Source: an uncultured delta proteobacterium (GTDB taxonomy: Bacteria > Desulfobacterota > Syntrophorhabdia > Syntrophorhabdales > Syntrophorhabdaceae). From it: 5,413 bases of DNA. The stretch is taken from positions 1-5,413 of the forward strand of contig CAIQJW010000030.1 in NCBI GenBank assembly GCA_903872255.1. Reading direction: 5' to 3'. The position numbers and the translations under genes were made by a program. Numbering within the stretch: the first letter of the stretch is position 1; every line of letters starts with the position of its first letter. Below, piece by piece: positions 1-5,413 of this stretch. The notes under the pieces are model-generated. The model ran no database searches. It was not told the origin of the DNA and was given only the letters and a program-made list of their open reading frames with translations.

Positions 1-6
1 AAGGCG

Positions 7-58
7 AAAGGCGAAAGGCTGGTATATTCCGTGTTTTTTCCTTTAGCCTTTCGCCTTT
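7..58. repeat. Heptamer-based inverted repeat downstream of ligA, possible terminator
   Basis: AAAGGCGAAAGGCT (7-20) and its exact reverse complement (45-58) form 14-bp arms around a 24-nt centre. Both arms are built from a 7-nt unit, AAAGGC followed by G or T; the left arm is part of a near three-fold run from position 1 and the right arm continues into AGCCCG at 59-64. The string CCGTGTTTTTT also occurs twice, at 29-39 and 62-72. It lies 20 bp past the ligA stop, a natural place for a terminator. On the plus strand a T6 run (67-72) follows the stem at a distance of 8 nt; on the ligA strand the sequence after the stem leaves the window, so its tail cannot be judged. Confidence 0.6.
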
Positions 59-78
59 AGCCCGTGTTTTTTGACGCC

Positions 79-2085
79 TTACGGTTTTTCAATCATCTGA
101 AGGAATTCCTGCTCGGTCAGGATCCTTATGCCCAACTGGCGGGCTTTGTCGAGTTTGGAACCGGCTTCTTCCCCGGTTACGACGTAGTCAACCTTCTTGC
201 TTATTGAGGAAGCGGTTTTTGCGCCCAGTTCTTCGACCGCGATCCGGGCCTGGTCACGTGACATCGAGGAGAGGGAACCGGTAAAAACAAACGTGAGGCC
301 TCCGAGTTTTTTGTTGCCCTGCTGTTCGTATTCCAGTACGATCCCGGCCGACAGGATGCGCTCGATGGTCCCGTGATTCTTCGGGTCGCCAAAAAATGCC
401 GTAATGCTGTTTGCCGCTTCCGGTCCGATCTCCGGAATGGCAATGAGAGTGCTGATATCTGCGGCCATAAGGGTATCGATCGAGTTAAAACGTTCGGCCA
501 GGAGCCCCGCTACGTGTTCGCCTACCTGGCGGATTCCCAATGCATAGATGAACCGTGAAAAGGGGCGTTTCTTTGAGGCCTCGATGGCATCGATGATATT
601 CTGCGCCGATCTGTCGGCCATCCGCTCCATTCCGGCAAGCGTTTCTTTTTTAATAAAGTACAGATCGGAAACATCACGTATTGTCCCGCGATCGACCATC
701 TGTTCTATCAATTTTGTTCCCAGGCCATCGATGTCCATGGCACGCTTCGATGCAAAATGTTCAATGGTCCCTTTGATCTGGGCGGGGCAGCTGATATTGA
801 CGCATCGACGTATTGCCTCACCGGGAGGCCTTACCACGGGTTCACCGCAAACAGGGCAGTTAACAGGCATTGTGAAGGGCTCTTTCCGTCCCGGCCTGTA
901 ACCGTCTATTACCCGCACGACCTCGGGGATCACGTCGCCTGCGCGGGTCACGATCACGGAATCTCCGACCCTGATGTCCTTGCGTGCGATCTCATCCTCG
1001 TTATGGAGGGTCGCCCGGGAGACCTCAACTCCTCCCACTATGACCGGTTTTAAAAAGGCGACCGGTGTCAGTGCTCCGGTGCGCCCGACACTGACCGCTA
1101 TATCCTCGACTGTTGTCGTTTCTTCCCGGGCCTCAAATTTATAGGCTATGGCCCATCGGGGTGAACGGGACACAGTACCGAGATCCGACTGATGATCCGT
1201 CCTGTTCACCTTTATGACGGTACCGTCGATCTCATAGGGCATGTCTTCCCGTATTGACCGTATATACCTGTAATGTGCGACCGCGTCGTCGATCGAGCGG
1301 CACAATTTAACGTACGGGTTGACCCTGAACCCCCACTTCTGCAAATGAAGGAGGAAGTCCATGTGGTTCGGGAACTCCATGCCTGTGATGCGGCCCATAG
1401 CGTAACAGAAAACATTCAACTTCCTCTCTGCGGTGATCCTCGGATCCAACTGGCGTATGGACCCGGCTGCCGCGTTTCTTGGATTAGCAAAGAGAGGCTC
1501 GCCGGTAAGCTCGCGGTGTTCATTCAGGGCAAGAAATTCCTTTTTTCCCATGTAGACCTCGCCCCGGACCTCGAGACGTTCCGGCACGGGGATATCATCC
1601 GAACGCAGGCGCATGGGTATGGATCGTATTGTCCTTAAGTTTTGAGTAATATCCTCCCCGGCATACCCGTCCCCCCTCGTTGAACCGAGGGTAAATTCGC
1701 CGTCGATATACACAAGCTCGACGGCAAGCCCATCGATCTTTACCTCCATAACATACTCGACATCAGGGGTGCTGAGGATCTTTAAGACCCTCTTGTGGAA
1801 ATCCCTCACCTCGTCTTCTGTCATTGCGTTCTGAAGGCTCAACATCGGAACGGTATGTTGTACGGTCTTGAACGCATCAAGCGGCACCGTGCCCACCCTC
1901 TGGGTCGGCGAGTTCATATCGGCAAATTCCGGATTTTCCGTTTCAAGATGCTCCAATTCGCGGAAAAGCCCGTCATATTCCTGGTCGGTAACGACAGGAT
2001 CGTCAAGCACATAGTACCGGTAATTGTGGTATTCCAGTTCCTTCCGGAGTCTCTCTATTTCTTTGCTTATCTCTTCTTTTTCCAT
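79..2085 (-). CDS. ligA: NAD+-dependent DNA ligase LigA
   Basis: LigA seals nicks in duplex DNA during replication and repair, using NAD+ to adenylate its active-site lysine. From the ATG at 2085 the protein has 668 residues, the usual family length. Domains in order: the NMN-binding Ia region with the YRYYV...DQEYD motif (residues 22-38); the adenylation domain with KIDG (catalytic K116), NPRNAAAGS (201-209), YEIDGTVIKV (284-293) and WAIAYKFE (311-318); an OB fold (about 322-400); a four-cysteine zinc finger (C410, C413, C428, C433); helix-hairpin-helix repeats (about 450-560); and a C-terminal BRCT domain (about 593-668). The frame stays open upstream to an ATG at 2268, but the extra 61 residues resemble no ligase domain and the longer frame runs to the secD promoter. 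The 2085 start aligns with known LigA N-termini. A weak GAGG lies about 12 nt before it. The gene is transcribed divergently from secD. No key residue is missing. Confidence 0.97.
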   Translation of the reverse strand: MEKEEISKEIERLRKELEYHNYRYYVLDDPVVTDQEYDGLFRELEHLETENPEFADMNSPTQRVGTVPLDAFKTVQHTVPMLSLQNAMTEDEVRDFHKRVLKILSTPDVEYVMEVKIDGLAVELVYIDGEFTLGSTRGDGYAGEDITQNLRTIRSIPMRLRSDDIPVPERLEVRGEVYMGKKEFLALNEHRELTGEPLFANPRNAAAGSIRQLDPRITAERKLNVFCYAMGRITGMEFPNHMDFLLHLQKWGFRVNPYVKLCRSIDDAVAHYRYIRSIREDMPYEIDGTVIKVNRTDHQSDLGTVSRSPRWAIAYKFEAREETTTVEDIAVSVGRTGALTPVAFLKPVIVGGVEVSRATLHNEDEIARKDIRVGDSVIVTRAGDVIPEVVRVIDGYRPGRKEPFTMPVNCPVCGEPVVRPPGEAIRRCVNISCPAQIKGTIEHFASKRAMDIDGLGTKLIEQMVDRGTIRDVSDLYFIKKETLAGMERMADRSAQNIIDAIEASKKRPFSRFIYALGIRQVGEHVAGLLAERFNSIDTLMAADISTLIAIPEIGPEAANSITAFFGDPKNHGTIERILSAGIVLEYEQQGNKKLGGLTFVFTGSLSSMSRDQARIAVEELGAKTASSISKKVDYVVTGEEAGSKLDKARQLGIRILTEQEFLQMIEKP

Positions 2086-2106
2086 CCGCTTAATATGCCT
2101 CGCCGG

Positions 2107-2122
2107 CCTTTTGGTCAAAAGG
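2107..2122 (-). promoter_or_regulatory. Small hairpin at the 5' end of the ligA leader
   Basis: CCTTTT (2107-2112) and AAAAGG (2117-2122) are perfect inverted copies around a 4-nt loop. On the minus strand the hairpin would lie at the very start of the predicted ligA transcript, upstream of the ribosome site. It could stabilise the mRNA 5' end or be chance in AT-rich DNA. It is not a terminator, as no U-run follows it on the ligA strand. Confidence 0.3.
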
Positions 2123-2129
2123 TATATAT

Positions 2130-2159
2130 ATTTTAACACAGTCCGGTATTGATCTATAA
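2130..2159 (-). promoter_or_regulatory. Weak candidate promoter for ligA
   Basis: Read on the minus strand, a -10-like TAAAAT (2135 to 2130, 5 of 6 consensus) is preceded by a poor -35-like TTATAG (2159 to 2154) with an 18-bp spacer. Transcription would begin near 2123 and give a leader of about 38 nt before the 2085 ATG. The surrounding sequence is strongly AT-rich. The call rests mostly on the -10 and on position relative to the chosen start. Confidence 0.35.
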
Positions 2160-2257
2160 CTGATAATTTGAATCTGGCCCTGAATATCTTTTTATCCTGG
2201 TATGTCGTTATGCCGTGCTGTCGAGCTTTGCCAGACCGGGCTTGTGACAAAATTATC

Positions 2258-2284
2258 TTGACAAACAAGGCGCATGATTATAAT
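2258..2284 (+). promoter_or_regulatory. Candidate sigma70-type promoter for secDF
   Basis: The -35 hexamer TTGACA (2258-2263) and the -10 hexamer TATAAT (2279-2284) both match the consensus exactly. The spacer is 15 bp, 2 bp shorter than ideal. Transcription would start near 2291 and leave a leader of about 50 nt before the secD GTG. No other good candidate lies between this and secD. A similar TTGTGACAA lies just upstream (2242-2250) but lacks a well-spaced -10. Confidence 0.6.
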
Positions 2285-2328
2285 TTGGTTGTACTTTTTG
2301 AGCAGTAATTTATCGAATCCACCCGAAT

Positions 2329-2332
2329 GAGG
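2329..2332 (+). promoter_or_regulatory. secD ribosome binding site (decides the GTG start)
   Basis: GAGG is centred within the motif TGAGGT and lies 8 nt before the GTG at 2341. With the in-frame TAA at 2335-2337 it fixes the non-ATG start of secD. Confidence 0.8.
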
Positions 2333-2340
2333 TTTAATAC

Positions 2341-3936
2341 GTGATCAAGTCAATAAAACTGAGATTTATTCTCATTCTTGTATTTCTGGTTCTGTCCATT
2401 ATTTTCTGTCTGCCCAATATCGTCGATTTGGAAGGCGTCTGGAAGAAGTACCTGCCGAGCGATAAGATCCATCTTGGATTGGACTTGAAGGGTGGCATGC
2501 ACCTTCTTCTCGAATTGGATACCGCAAAGCTTATGGACAATATCGTAGAAAGAAAAATGAACAGCCTCAAGGATGCGATGATCACCGAGGGCGTAAGATT
2601 CCTCGGTGTTGATAGGAAGGGCAGTGCTATCCTGGTTTCTGTACGCCCGGACCAGAAAGAAAAACTATTTAACGTCGTGGGAACCAAATTTTCCGACCTG
2701 AAGGCAGGCACCCCGAGGACTGAGGGGGATGTCATGCATATTGATTTCGTCATTCCCGAAAAAGATCTTGCCTCGATAAAAGAAAACGCCGTGAACCAGG
2801 CGCTTGAGACGATCCGGAACAGGATAGACCAGTTCGGCGTCTCCGAACCTGTCATTGTCAAACAGGGTGAAAATCAATTGCTGATACAGCTCCCGGGCAT
2901 CAAGGACCCGCAAAGGGCGCTTGAGCTCATCGGCAAAACTGCCCAGCTTGAATTCAAACTTGTCGATGAAGCGGCAAATGCGAGCGGCGGGACCGGTTCA
3001 ATTCCTGCCGATTCCGAAGTCCTTAAGATACGGTCGAAGAACAGGGAAACCGGTGTAGAGACCAACGTGCCCATCGTGCTCAAGAAGCAGGCATTGCTTA
3101 CCGGCGAGCTTCTGACGGATGCCAAGATCAACATGGGCGGCAGAGATATAGGCAGTGAGATAGCGGTTGGTCTTGAATTTAACGCCGAAGGTGCCCGGAT
3201 CTTTGACAAGGTGACCGCAGAAAATGTCGGTAAACGGCTTGCCATCGTTCTCGATAATACCGTCTATTCGGCGCCGCAGATACGCGAGAGGATCTCGGGA
3301 GGAAAGGCTTCCATCACGGGAGGTTTTTCTATTGACGAGGCAAAGGACCTTGCAATAGTGCTGCGCGCAGGCGCACTTCCGGCTCCCGTAAAGGTTGTAC
3401 AGAATATCACCATTGGCCCGACACTCGGCCAGGATTCGATCAATAAGGGTGTCCTCGCAACGGTCCTCGCGGGTATTCTCGTAATCATATTCATGGTTGT
3501 CTACTACCGGTATTGCGGTATTATTGCAAACTTGGCGCTCGCGCTTAACCTGATCTACCTTCTCGGTATTTTCAGCGCGTTCAAGGCCACGATGACATTG
3601 CCGGGTATCGCAGGCATCGCGTTGACGATAGGTATGGGCGTCGACTCCAATGTCCTCATTTTCGAGAGGATCCGCGATGAGTTGCGCCTTGGAAAGACGG
3701 TGCGTGCCGCCGTGGATGGCGGTTATGCCAAGGCATGGGTGGCCATATTCGATTCGCATATCACCACCCTTATCACGGCTGCCGTCCTTTTTATCTTCGG
3801 AACAGGACCGATCAAAGGTTTTGCGATAACCTTGATCTTTGGAATGGTCATAAATCTTTTTACCGCAGTGTTCGGATCGAAAATGATCTTCGACTGGATA
3901 CTTTCGAAATACAAACCAAGAACATTGAGTATATGA
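2341..3936 (+). CDS. secD: Protein translocase subunit SecD (GTG start)
   Basis: SecD is an inner-membrane protein that, with SecF, uses the proton gradient to help pull secreted proteins through SecYEG and release them on the outer face. The 531-residue product has a first membrane segment (about 8-25), the GLDLKGG motif (46-52) opening the large external P1 domain, the conserved NRIDQFGVSEP stretch (160-170), and five C-terminal membrane segments (about 368-388, 392-412, 420-441, 468-487, 490-515). The fourth-segment motif GMGVDSNVLIFERIRDE is intact; D435 matches the proton-relay aspartate D519 of E. coli SecD. The protein is shorter than the 615-residue E. coli form, mainly in P1, as in many other bacteria. 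The start must be the GTG at 2341: an in-frame TAA sits at 2335-2337, GAGG (2329-2332) is 8 nt upstream, and the next methionine (residue 53) would lose the first membrane segment. It is followed closely by secF; no yajC precedes it. Confidence 0.97.
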   Translation: MIKSIKLRFILILVFLVLSIIFCLPNIVDLEGVWKKYLPSDKIHLGLDLKGGMHLLLELDTAKLMDNIVERKMNSLKDAMITEGVRFLGVDRKGSAILVSVRPDQKEKLFNVVGTKFSDLKAGTPRTEGDVMHIDFVIPEKDLASIKENAVNQALETIRNRIDQFGVSEPVIVKQGENQLLIQLPGIKDPQRALELIGKTAQLEFKLVDEAANASGGTGSIPADSEVLKIRSKNRETGVETNVPIVLKKQALLTGELLTDAKINMGGRDIGSEIAVGLEFNAEGARIFDKVTAENVGKRLAIVLDNTVYSAPQIRERISGGKASITGGFSIDEAKDLAIVLRAGALPAPVKVVQNITIGPTLGQDSINKGVLATVLAGILVIIFMVVYYRYCGIIANLALALNLIYLLGIFSAFKATMTLPGIAGIALTIGMGVDSNVLIFERIRDELRLGKTVRAAVDGGYAKAWVAIFDSHITTLITAAVLFIFGTGPIKGFAITLIFGMVINLFTAVFGSKMIFDWILSKYKPRTLSI

Positions 3937-3946
3937 GGCGGCGCCC

Positions 3947-4846
3947 ATGATGGAGCTCATTAAAAATACGAAAATAGATTTTATCGGCCTGCGAAAGATA
4001 GCGTTTACGATTTCAGGGGTCCTCGTAATAATAGGGATTTTTTCTTTCATAATGATATCCCTGGGAAAGGCCAACCTTAGTATAGATTTCACCGGAGGCA
4101 CGAACGTTCAGGTCAGATTTTCCGATAAGGTAAATATCGGGGACCTAAGGCACGCCCTTGAATCCGGCGGGATAAGTGATGTGCAGATCCAGGAAGTAAG
4201 TGGAACGCGCGACTTTTTTATCAAGACGAAGCTTGGGGATACAGAAAAAGAATCTGTCGCGACCAGGATAACGACCATCCTTTCCAAACAGCTGAAGACC
4301 GCGAAATTCGAGGTGCTCGGAAGCAACATGGTAGGACCGGGCGTTGGGAAAGAGCTCAAGAAATATGCCATCATCGCAATAATAATAGCGTTTCTCGGAA
4401 TTATCATTTACATCGCATGGAGGTTCACATTTGCATCAGGCATAGCCGCGACGATAGCAACCTTTCATGATGTCCTGGTTATCTGCGGCGTCTTCTATTT
4501 TCTCGGCAAGGAATTCAACCTTCTCATTATTACAGCGCTATTGACCATAGCCGGGTATTCCCTTCAGGATACGGTCGTCGTTTTTGACCGTATACGTGAA
4601 AATTCAGCAAAAATGAAATCCCGCGATGATTTCGGAAACATCATCAATAACAGCATAAACGAGGTCTTAAGCAGGACAATAGTCACCGGTATCACGACCC
4701 TAATAAGCCTGGCGGCAATAATGATCTTCGGCGGCGAGGTACTCTTCGATTTTGCCTTTGCAGTATTCCTCGGTCTCATCGTCGGAACCTATTCCTCGAT
4801 CTTCGTAGCAAGCCCGATCGTATACGTCTGGCGGAAGAAGATATAG
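3947..4846 (+). CDS. secF: Protein translocase subunit SecF
   Basis: SecF is the membrane partner of SecD in the proton-driven SecDF complex that assists SecYEG-dependent export. The 299-residue product is of usual length. It has a first membrane segment (about 15-38), the SIDFTGGT motif (45-52) opening the external P4 domain, and five C-terminal membrane segments (about 139-158, 162-185, 191-213, 243-262, 266-290). The signature GYSLQDTVVVFDRIREN (203-219) is intact. D208 and R243 match E. coli SecF D213 and R247, residues tied to proton transfer. Translation starts at the first of two consecutive ATGs (3947 and 3950): GAGG at 3935-3938 is 8 nt before the first and 11 nt before the second. 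That ribosome site overlaps the secD stop codon, and the gap between the genes is 10 bp, so the two are probably co-transcribed and translationally linked. No lesion or unusual domain is seen. Confidence 0.97.
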   Translation: MMELIKNTKIDFIGLRKIAFTISGVLVIIGIFSFIMISLGKANLSIDFTGGTNVQVRFSDKVNIGDLRHALESGGISDVQIQEVSGTRDFFIKTKLGDTEKESVATRITTILSKQLKTAKFEVLGSNMVGPGVGKELKKYAIIAIIIAFLGIIIYIAWRFTFASGIAATIATFHDVLVICGVFYFLGKEFNLLIITALLTIAGYSLQDTVVVFDRIRENSAKMKSRDDFGNIINNSINEVLSRTIVTGITTLISLAAIMIFGGEVLFDFAFAVFLGLIVGTYSSIFVASPIVYVWRKKI

Positions 4847-4889
4847 AAAACCGTAAGATGCAAGCCCCTGTCCATGTTCCAAAATAATT

Positions 4890-4915
4890 CGTCATTCCGG
4901 GCATCGGAGGCTGTG
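4890..4915 (-). repeat. Repeat fragment, inverted partner of 5162-5187
   Basis: Its reverse complement matches 5162-5187 at 21 of 26 positions, sharing CACAG, CTCCG and CCGGAATGA. The plus strand begins CGTCATTCCGG, the same signature that opens the other units of the island. The two copies face each other and bracket the rest of the cluster. Confidence 0.6.
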
Positions 4916-4941
4916 TCACAATTCCTTTTCCACCATCGAAA

Positions 4942-4960
4942 GCGGGTGTATTGTACCCGC
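4942..4960. repeat. Short hairpin before the tandem repeats
   Basis: GCGGGT (4942-4947) and ACCCGC (4955-4960) are perfect inverted copies; two G-T pairs can extend the stem to a 3-nt loop in RNA. No T-run follows, so it is not a classical terminator. The right arm is also the first part of tandem copy 1. Confidence 0.5.
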
Positions 4961-5028
4961 CGTCATCCCGGGGCTTGACCCCGGGATCCACCACCCGCCG
5001 TCATCCCGGGGCTTGACCCCGGGATCCA
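4955..5028. repeat. Two identical 36-bp tandem repeats, each with a 9-bp-arm palindrome
   Basis: Copies at 4955-4990 and 4993-5028 are identical over 36 bp and separated by 2 bp. Each carries ATCCCGGGG and its exact reverse complement CCCCGGGAT around the 5-nt loop CTTGA (arms 4965-4973/4979-4987 and 5003-5011/5017-5025). The unit opens CGTCATCCCGG and ends CCGGGATCCA, matching the general form of small interspersed palindromic repeats common between genes in many proteobacteria. It might help end or stabilise the secDF transcript; a T5 run lies at 5037-5041, too far from the stem for a standard terminator. Confidence 0.85.
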
Positions 5029-5100
5029 AGGTTCTGTTTTTACAGTAGTTTCTGTATTCAAATGTTGTGAACACTCAGAAAGTTGCATAAAGGCCAAACT

Positions 5101-5144
5101 TTGGATTCCGAACACCCAGAGGGTACCCGAGGCCGGAATGACGG
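5101..5144 (-). repeat. Diverged palindromic repeat unit in opposite orientation
   Basis: Read on the minus strand this unit starts CCGTCATTCCGG and ends CGGAATCCAA, the same outer signature as the tandem copies (CGTCATYCCGG...CCGGNATCCA) with a different, longer middle. ATTCCG (5105-5110) and CGGAAT (5134-5139) are the outer arms; ACCC/GGGT (5114-5117, 5121-5124) and the palindrome GGGTACCC lie inside. It faces the tandem pair across about 70 bp. Confidence 0.6.
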
Positions 5145-5208
5145 GGAAATTGTAATTGCAGCACAGTCTCCGGAGGCCGGAATGAGGCAAAATACATTTG
5201 CGGCACAG
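5129..5208 (+). repeat. Imperfect direct repeat pair (period about 42-44 bp)
   Basis: GAGGCCGGAATGA occurs at 5129-5141 and 5173-5185. Each copy is followed, after 14 or 12 nt, by TTGCRGCACAG (5156-5166 and 5198-5208; one mismatch). The order of the two blocks is kept, so this looks like one unit duplicated and then diverged. The first block overlaps the inner end of the 5101-5144 unit. A small stem TCCGG/CCGGA lies at 5169-5181. Confidence 0.6.
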
Positions 5209-5241
5209 CATCACGTCCGGTTTGCCCCGAAAACCCGTAAT

Positions 5242-5270
5242 TTGTCTTGAAAACTGCAGCCCCGTGTAAT
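5242..5270 (+). promoter_or_regulatory. Candidate sigma70-type promoter for ilvD
   Basis: TTGTCT (5242-5247, 4 of 6 consensus) and TGTAAT (5265-5270, 5 of 6 consensus) are separated by the ideal 17 bp. Transcription would start near 5277, just past the repeat island, leaving a leader of about 67 nt before the ilvD ATG. An overlapping alternative (TTGAAA, 17 bp, TAATCT) is poorer at -10. Confidence 0.5.
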
Positions 5271-5280
5271 AATCTTGTAG

Positions 5281-5306
5281 GTTCCTGAGACGTGATCTGC
5301 CGGAAC
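5281..5306 (+). promoter_or_regulatory. Weak inverted repeat in the ilvD leader
   Basis: GTTCC (5281-5285) and GGAAC (5302-5306) could pair around a 16-nt loop near the 5' end of the predicted transcript. The stem is only 5 bp and no T-run follows, so it is not a terminator or a recognised attenuator. I see no T-box or other known riboswitch pattern here. Confidence 0.2.
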
Positions 5307-5332
5307 AATATTTTGGTTTGTACTTTTCTGGG

Positions 5333-5339
5333 AAGGAGG
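5333..5339 (+). promoter_or_regulatory. ilvD ribosome binding site
   Basis: AAGGAGG is a near-perfect Shine-Dalgarno match, placed 4 nt before the ATG at 5344. It supports reading the short terminal frame as a true gene start although only 70 bases of it are visible. Confidence 0.8.
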
Positions 5340-5343
5340 CCCC

Positions 5344-5413
5344 ATGAGGTCTGATAAAATGAAAAAAGGTCTTGAAAAGGCGCCGCACAGGAGTCTTTTT
5401 GGTGCCATGGGAT
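5344..5413 (+). CDS. ilvD: Dihydroxy-acid dehydratase IlvD, N-terminal fragment cut by window end
   Basis: Only the first 23 codons lie in the window. The translation begins MRSDKMKKGLEKAPHRSLF, which matches the conserved N-terminus of IlvD, the iron-sulfur dehydratase that makes the 2-keto acid precursors of valine, isoleucine and leucine from dihydroxy acids in the cytoplasm. The start at 5344 is supported by AAGGAGG at 5333-5339, 4 nt upstream, and by the conserved MRSD opening. A second ATG at 5359 also has a GAGG nearby (5346-5349), but starting there would lose MRSD. The catalytic and cluster-binding parts lie beyond the window, so intactness cannot be judged. The paralogue Edd (6-phosphogluconate dehydratase) is less likely because its N-terminus differs. 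secF lies 497 bp upstream on the same strand; the gap, with its own promoter candidate, suggests separate transcription. Confidence 0.87.
   Translation, partial: MRSDKMKKGLEKAPHRSLFGAMG

Larger units (their letters stand above)
4847..5343. other. Gene-poor interval with palindromic repeat island between secF and ilvD
   Basis: I see no credible protein or stable RNA gene in these 497 bp. Open frames on the minus strand run through palindromic repeats; their WIPGSSPGMT-like peptides are a familiar artefact of this repeat type. The first 40 bp after secF hold nothing recognisable and no classical terminator (stem plus adjacent T-run). From 4890 to about 5210 the DNA is a mosaic of short repeats listed separately. 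From 5242 onward it holds the ilvD promoter and leader. Confidence 0.8.

Noticed and set aside
2998..4101. 367-residue minus-strand open frame opposite secD and secF
   Set aside because: It lies antisense to two genes with intact family motifs; its composition (many R, D, H, C) is that of a shadow frame.
4955..5028. CRISPR-like array
   Set aside because: There are only two copies with a 2-bp gap; no spacer-length unique sequence separates them and no cas gene is present.
5003..5041. Rho-independent terminator for secDF formed by the second palindrome
   Set aside because: The stem is strong but the nearest T-run begins 11 nt after it, which does not fit the standard form.
5292..5354. Possible GTG-started 20-codon leader peptide overlapping the ilvD start, with several Ile, Leu and Val codons
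   Set aside because: It has no Shine-Dalgarno site at proper spacing, no run of branched-chain codons, and no terminator/antiterminator pair, so attenuation is not supported.
4963..5388. 141-residue minus-strand open frame across the repeat island
   Set aside because: It translates palindromic repeats (WIPGSSPGMT-type peptide), overlaps the ilvD start and promoter, and has no recognisable domain.

Overview
This is an ordinary bacterial chromosomal segment with three complete housekeeping genes and the first codons of a fourth. On the minus strand lies ligA (NAD+-dependent DNA ligase, 2085 to 79). Divergent from it on the plus strand is the two-gene unit secD-secF (2341-3936 and 3947-4846), which encodes the proton-driven accessory part of the Sec protein translocon. 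At the right edge the first 23 codons of ilvD (dihydroxy-acid dehydratase, from 5344) enter the window.

Layout. Positions 1-78 lie downstream of ligA and hold a heptamer-based perfect inverted repeat. Positions 2086-2340 are the divergent control region: the secD promoter has consensus hexamers (TTGACA, 15 bp, TATAAT), and a weaker ligA promoter candidate lies nearer ligA. Positions 4847-5343 contain no convincing gene. Most of this stretch is a cluster of short palindromic repeats, including two identical 36-bp tandem copies, followed by a candidate promoter and a strong ribosome binding site for ilvD.

Functional relations. SecD and SecF form one membrane complex and are almost certainly co-transcribed: the gap is 10 bp and the secF ribosome binding site overlaps the secD stop codon. 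ligA (replication and repair) and ilvD (branched-chain amino acid synthesis) are functionally unrelated neighbours. No yajC lies before secD, although that is a common arrangement elsewhere.

Organism. An NAD+-dependent ligase, separate medium-length SecD (531 aa) and SecF (299 aa), good Shine-Dalgarno sites, moderate GC, and intergenic repeats of the CGTCATYCCGG...ATCCA type suggest a Gram-negative bacterium. Deltaproteobacteria/Desulfobacterota or Nitrospirota would fit, but this is inference from style, not a phylogenetic result. I see no mobile-element gene, CRISPR array, tRNA, rRNA or undescribed multi-gene system. The repeat island and the ligA-distal inverted repeat are the least explained parts.
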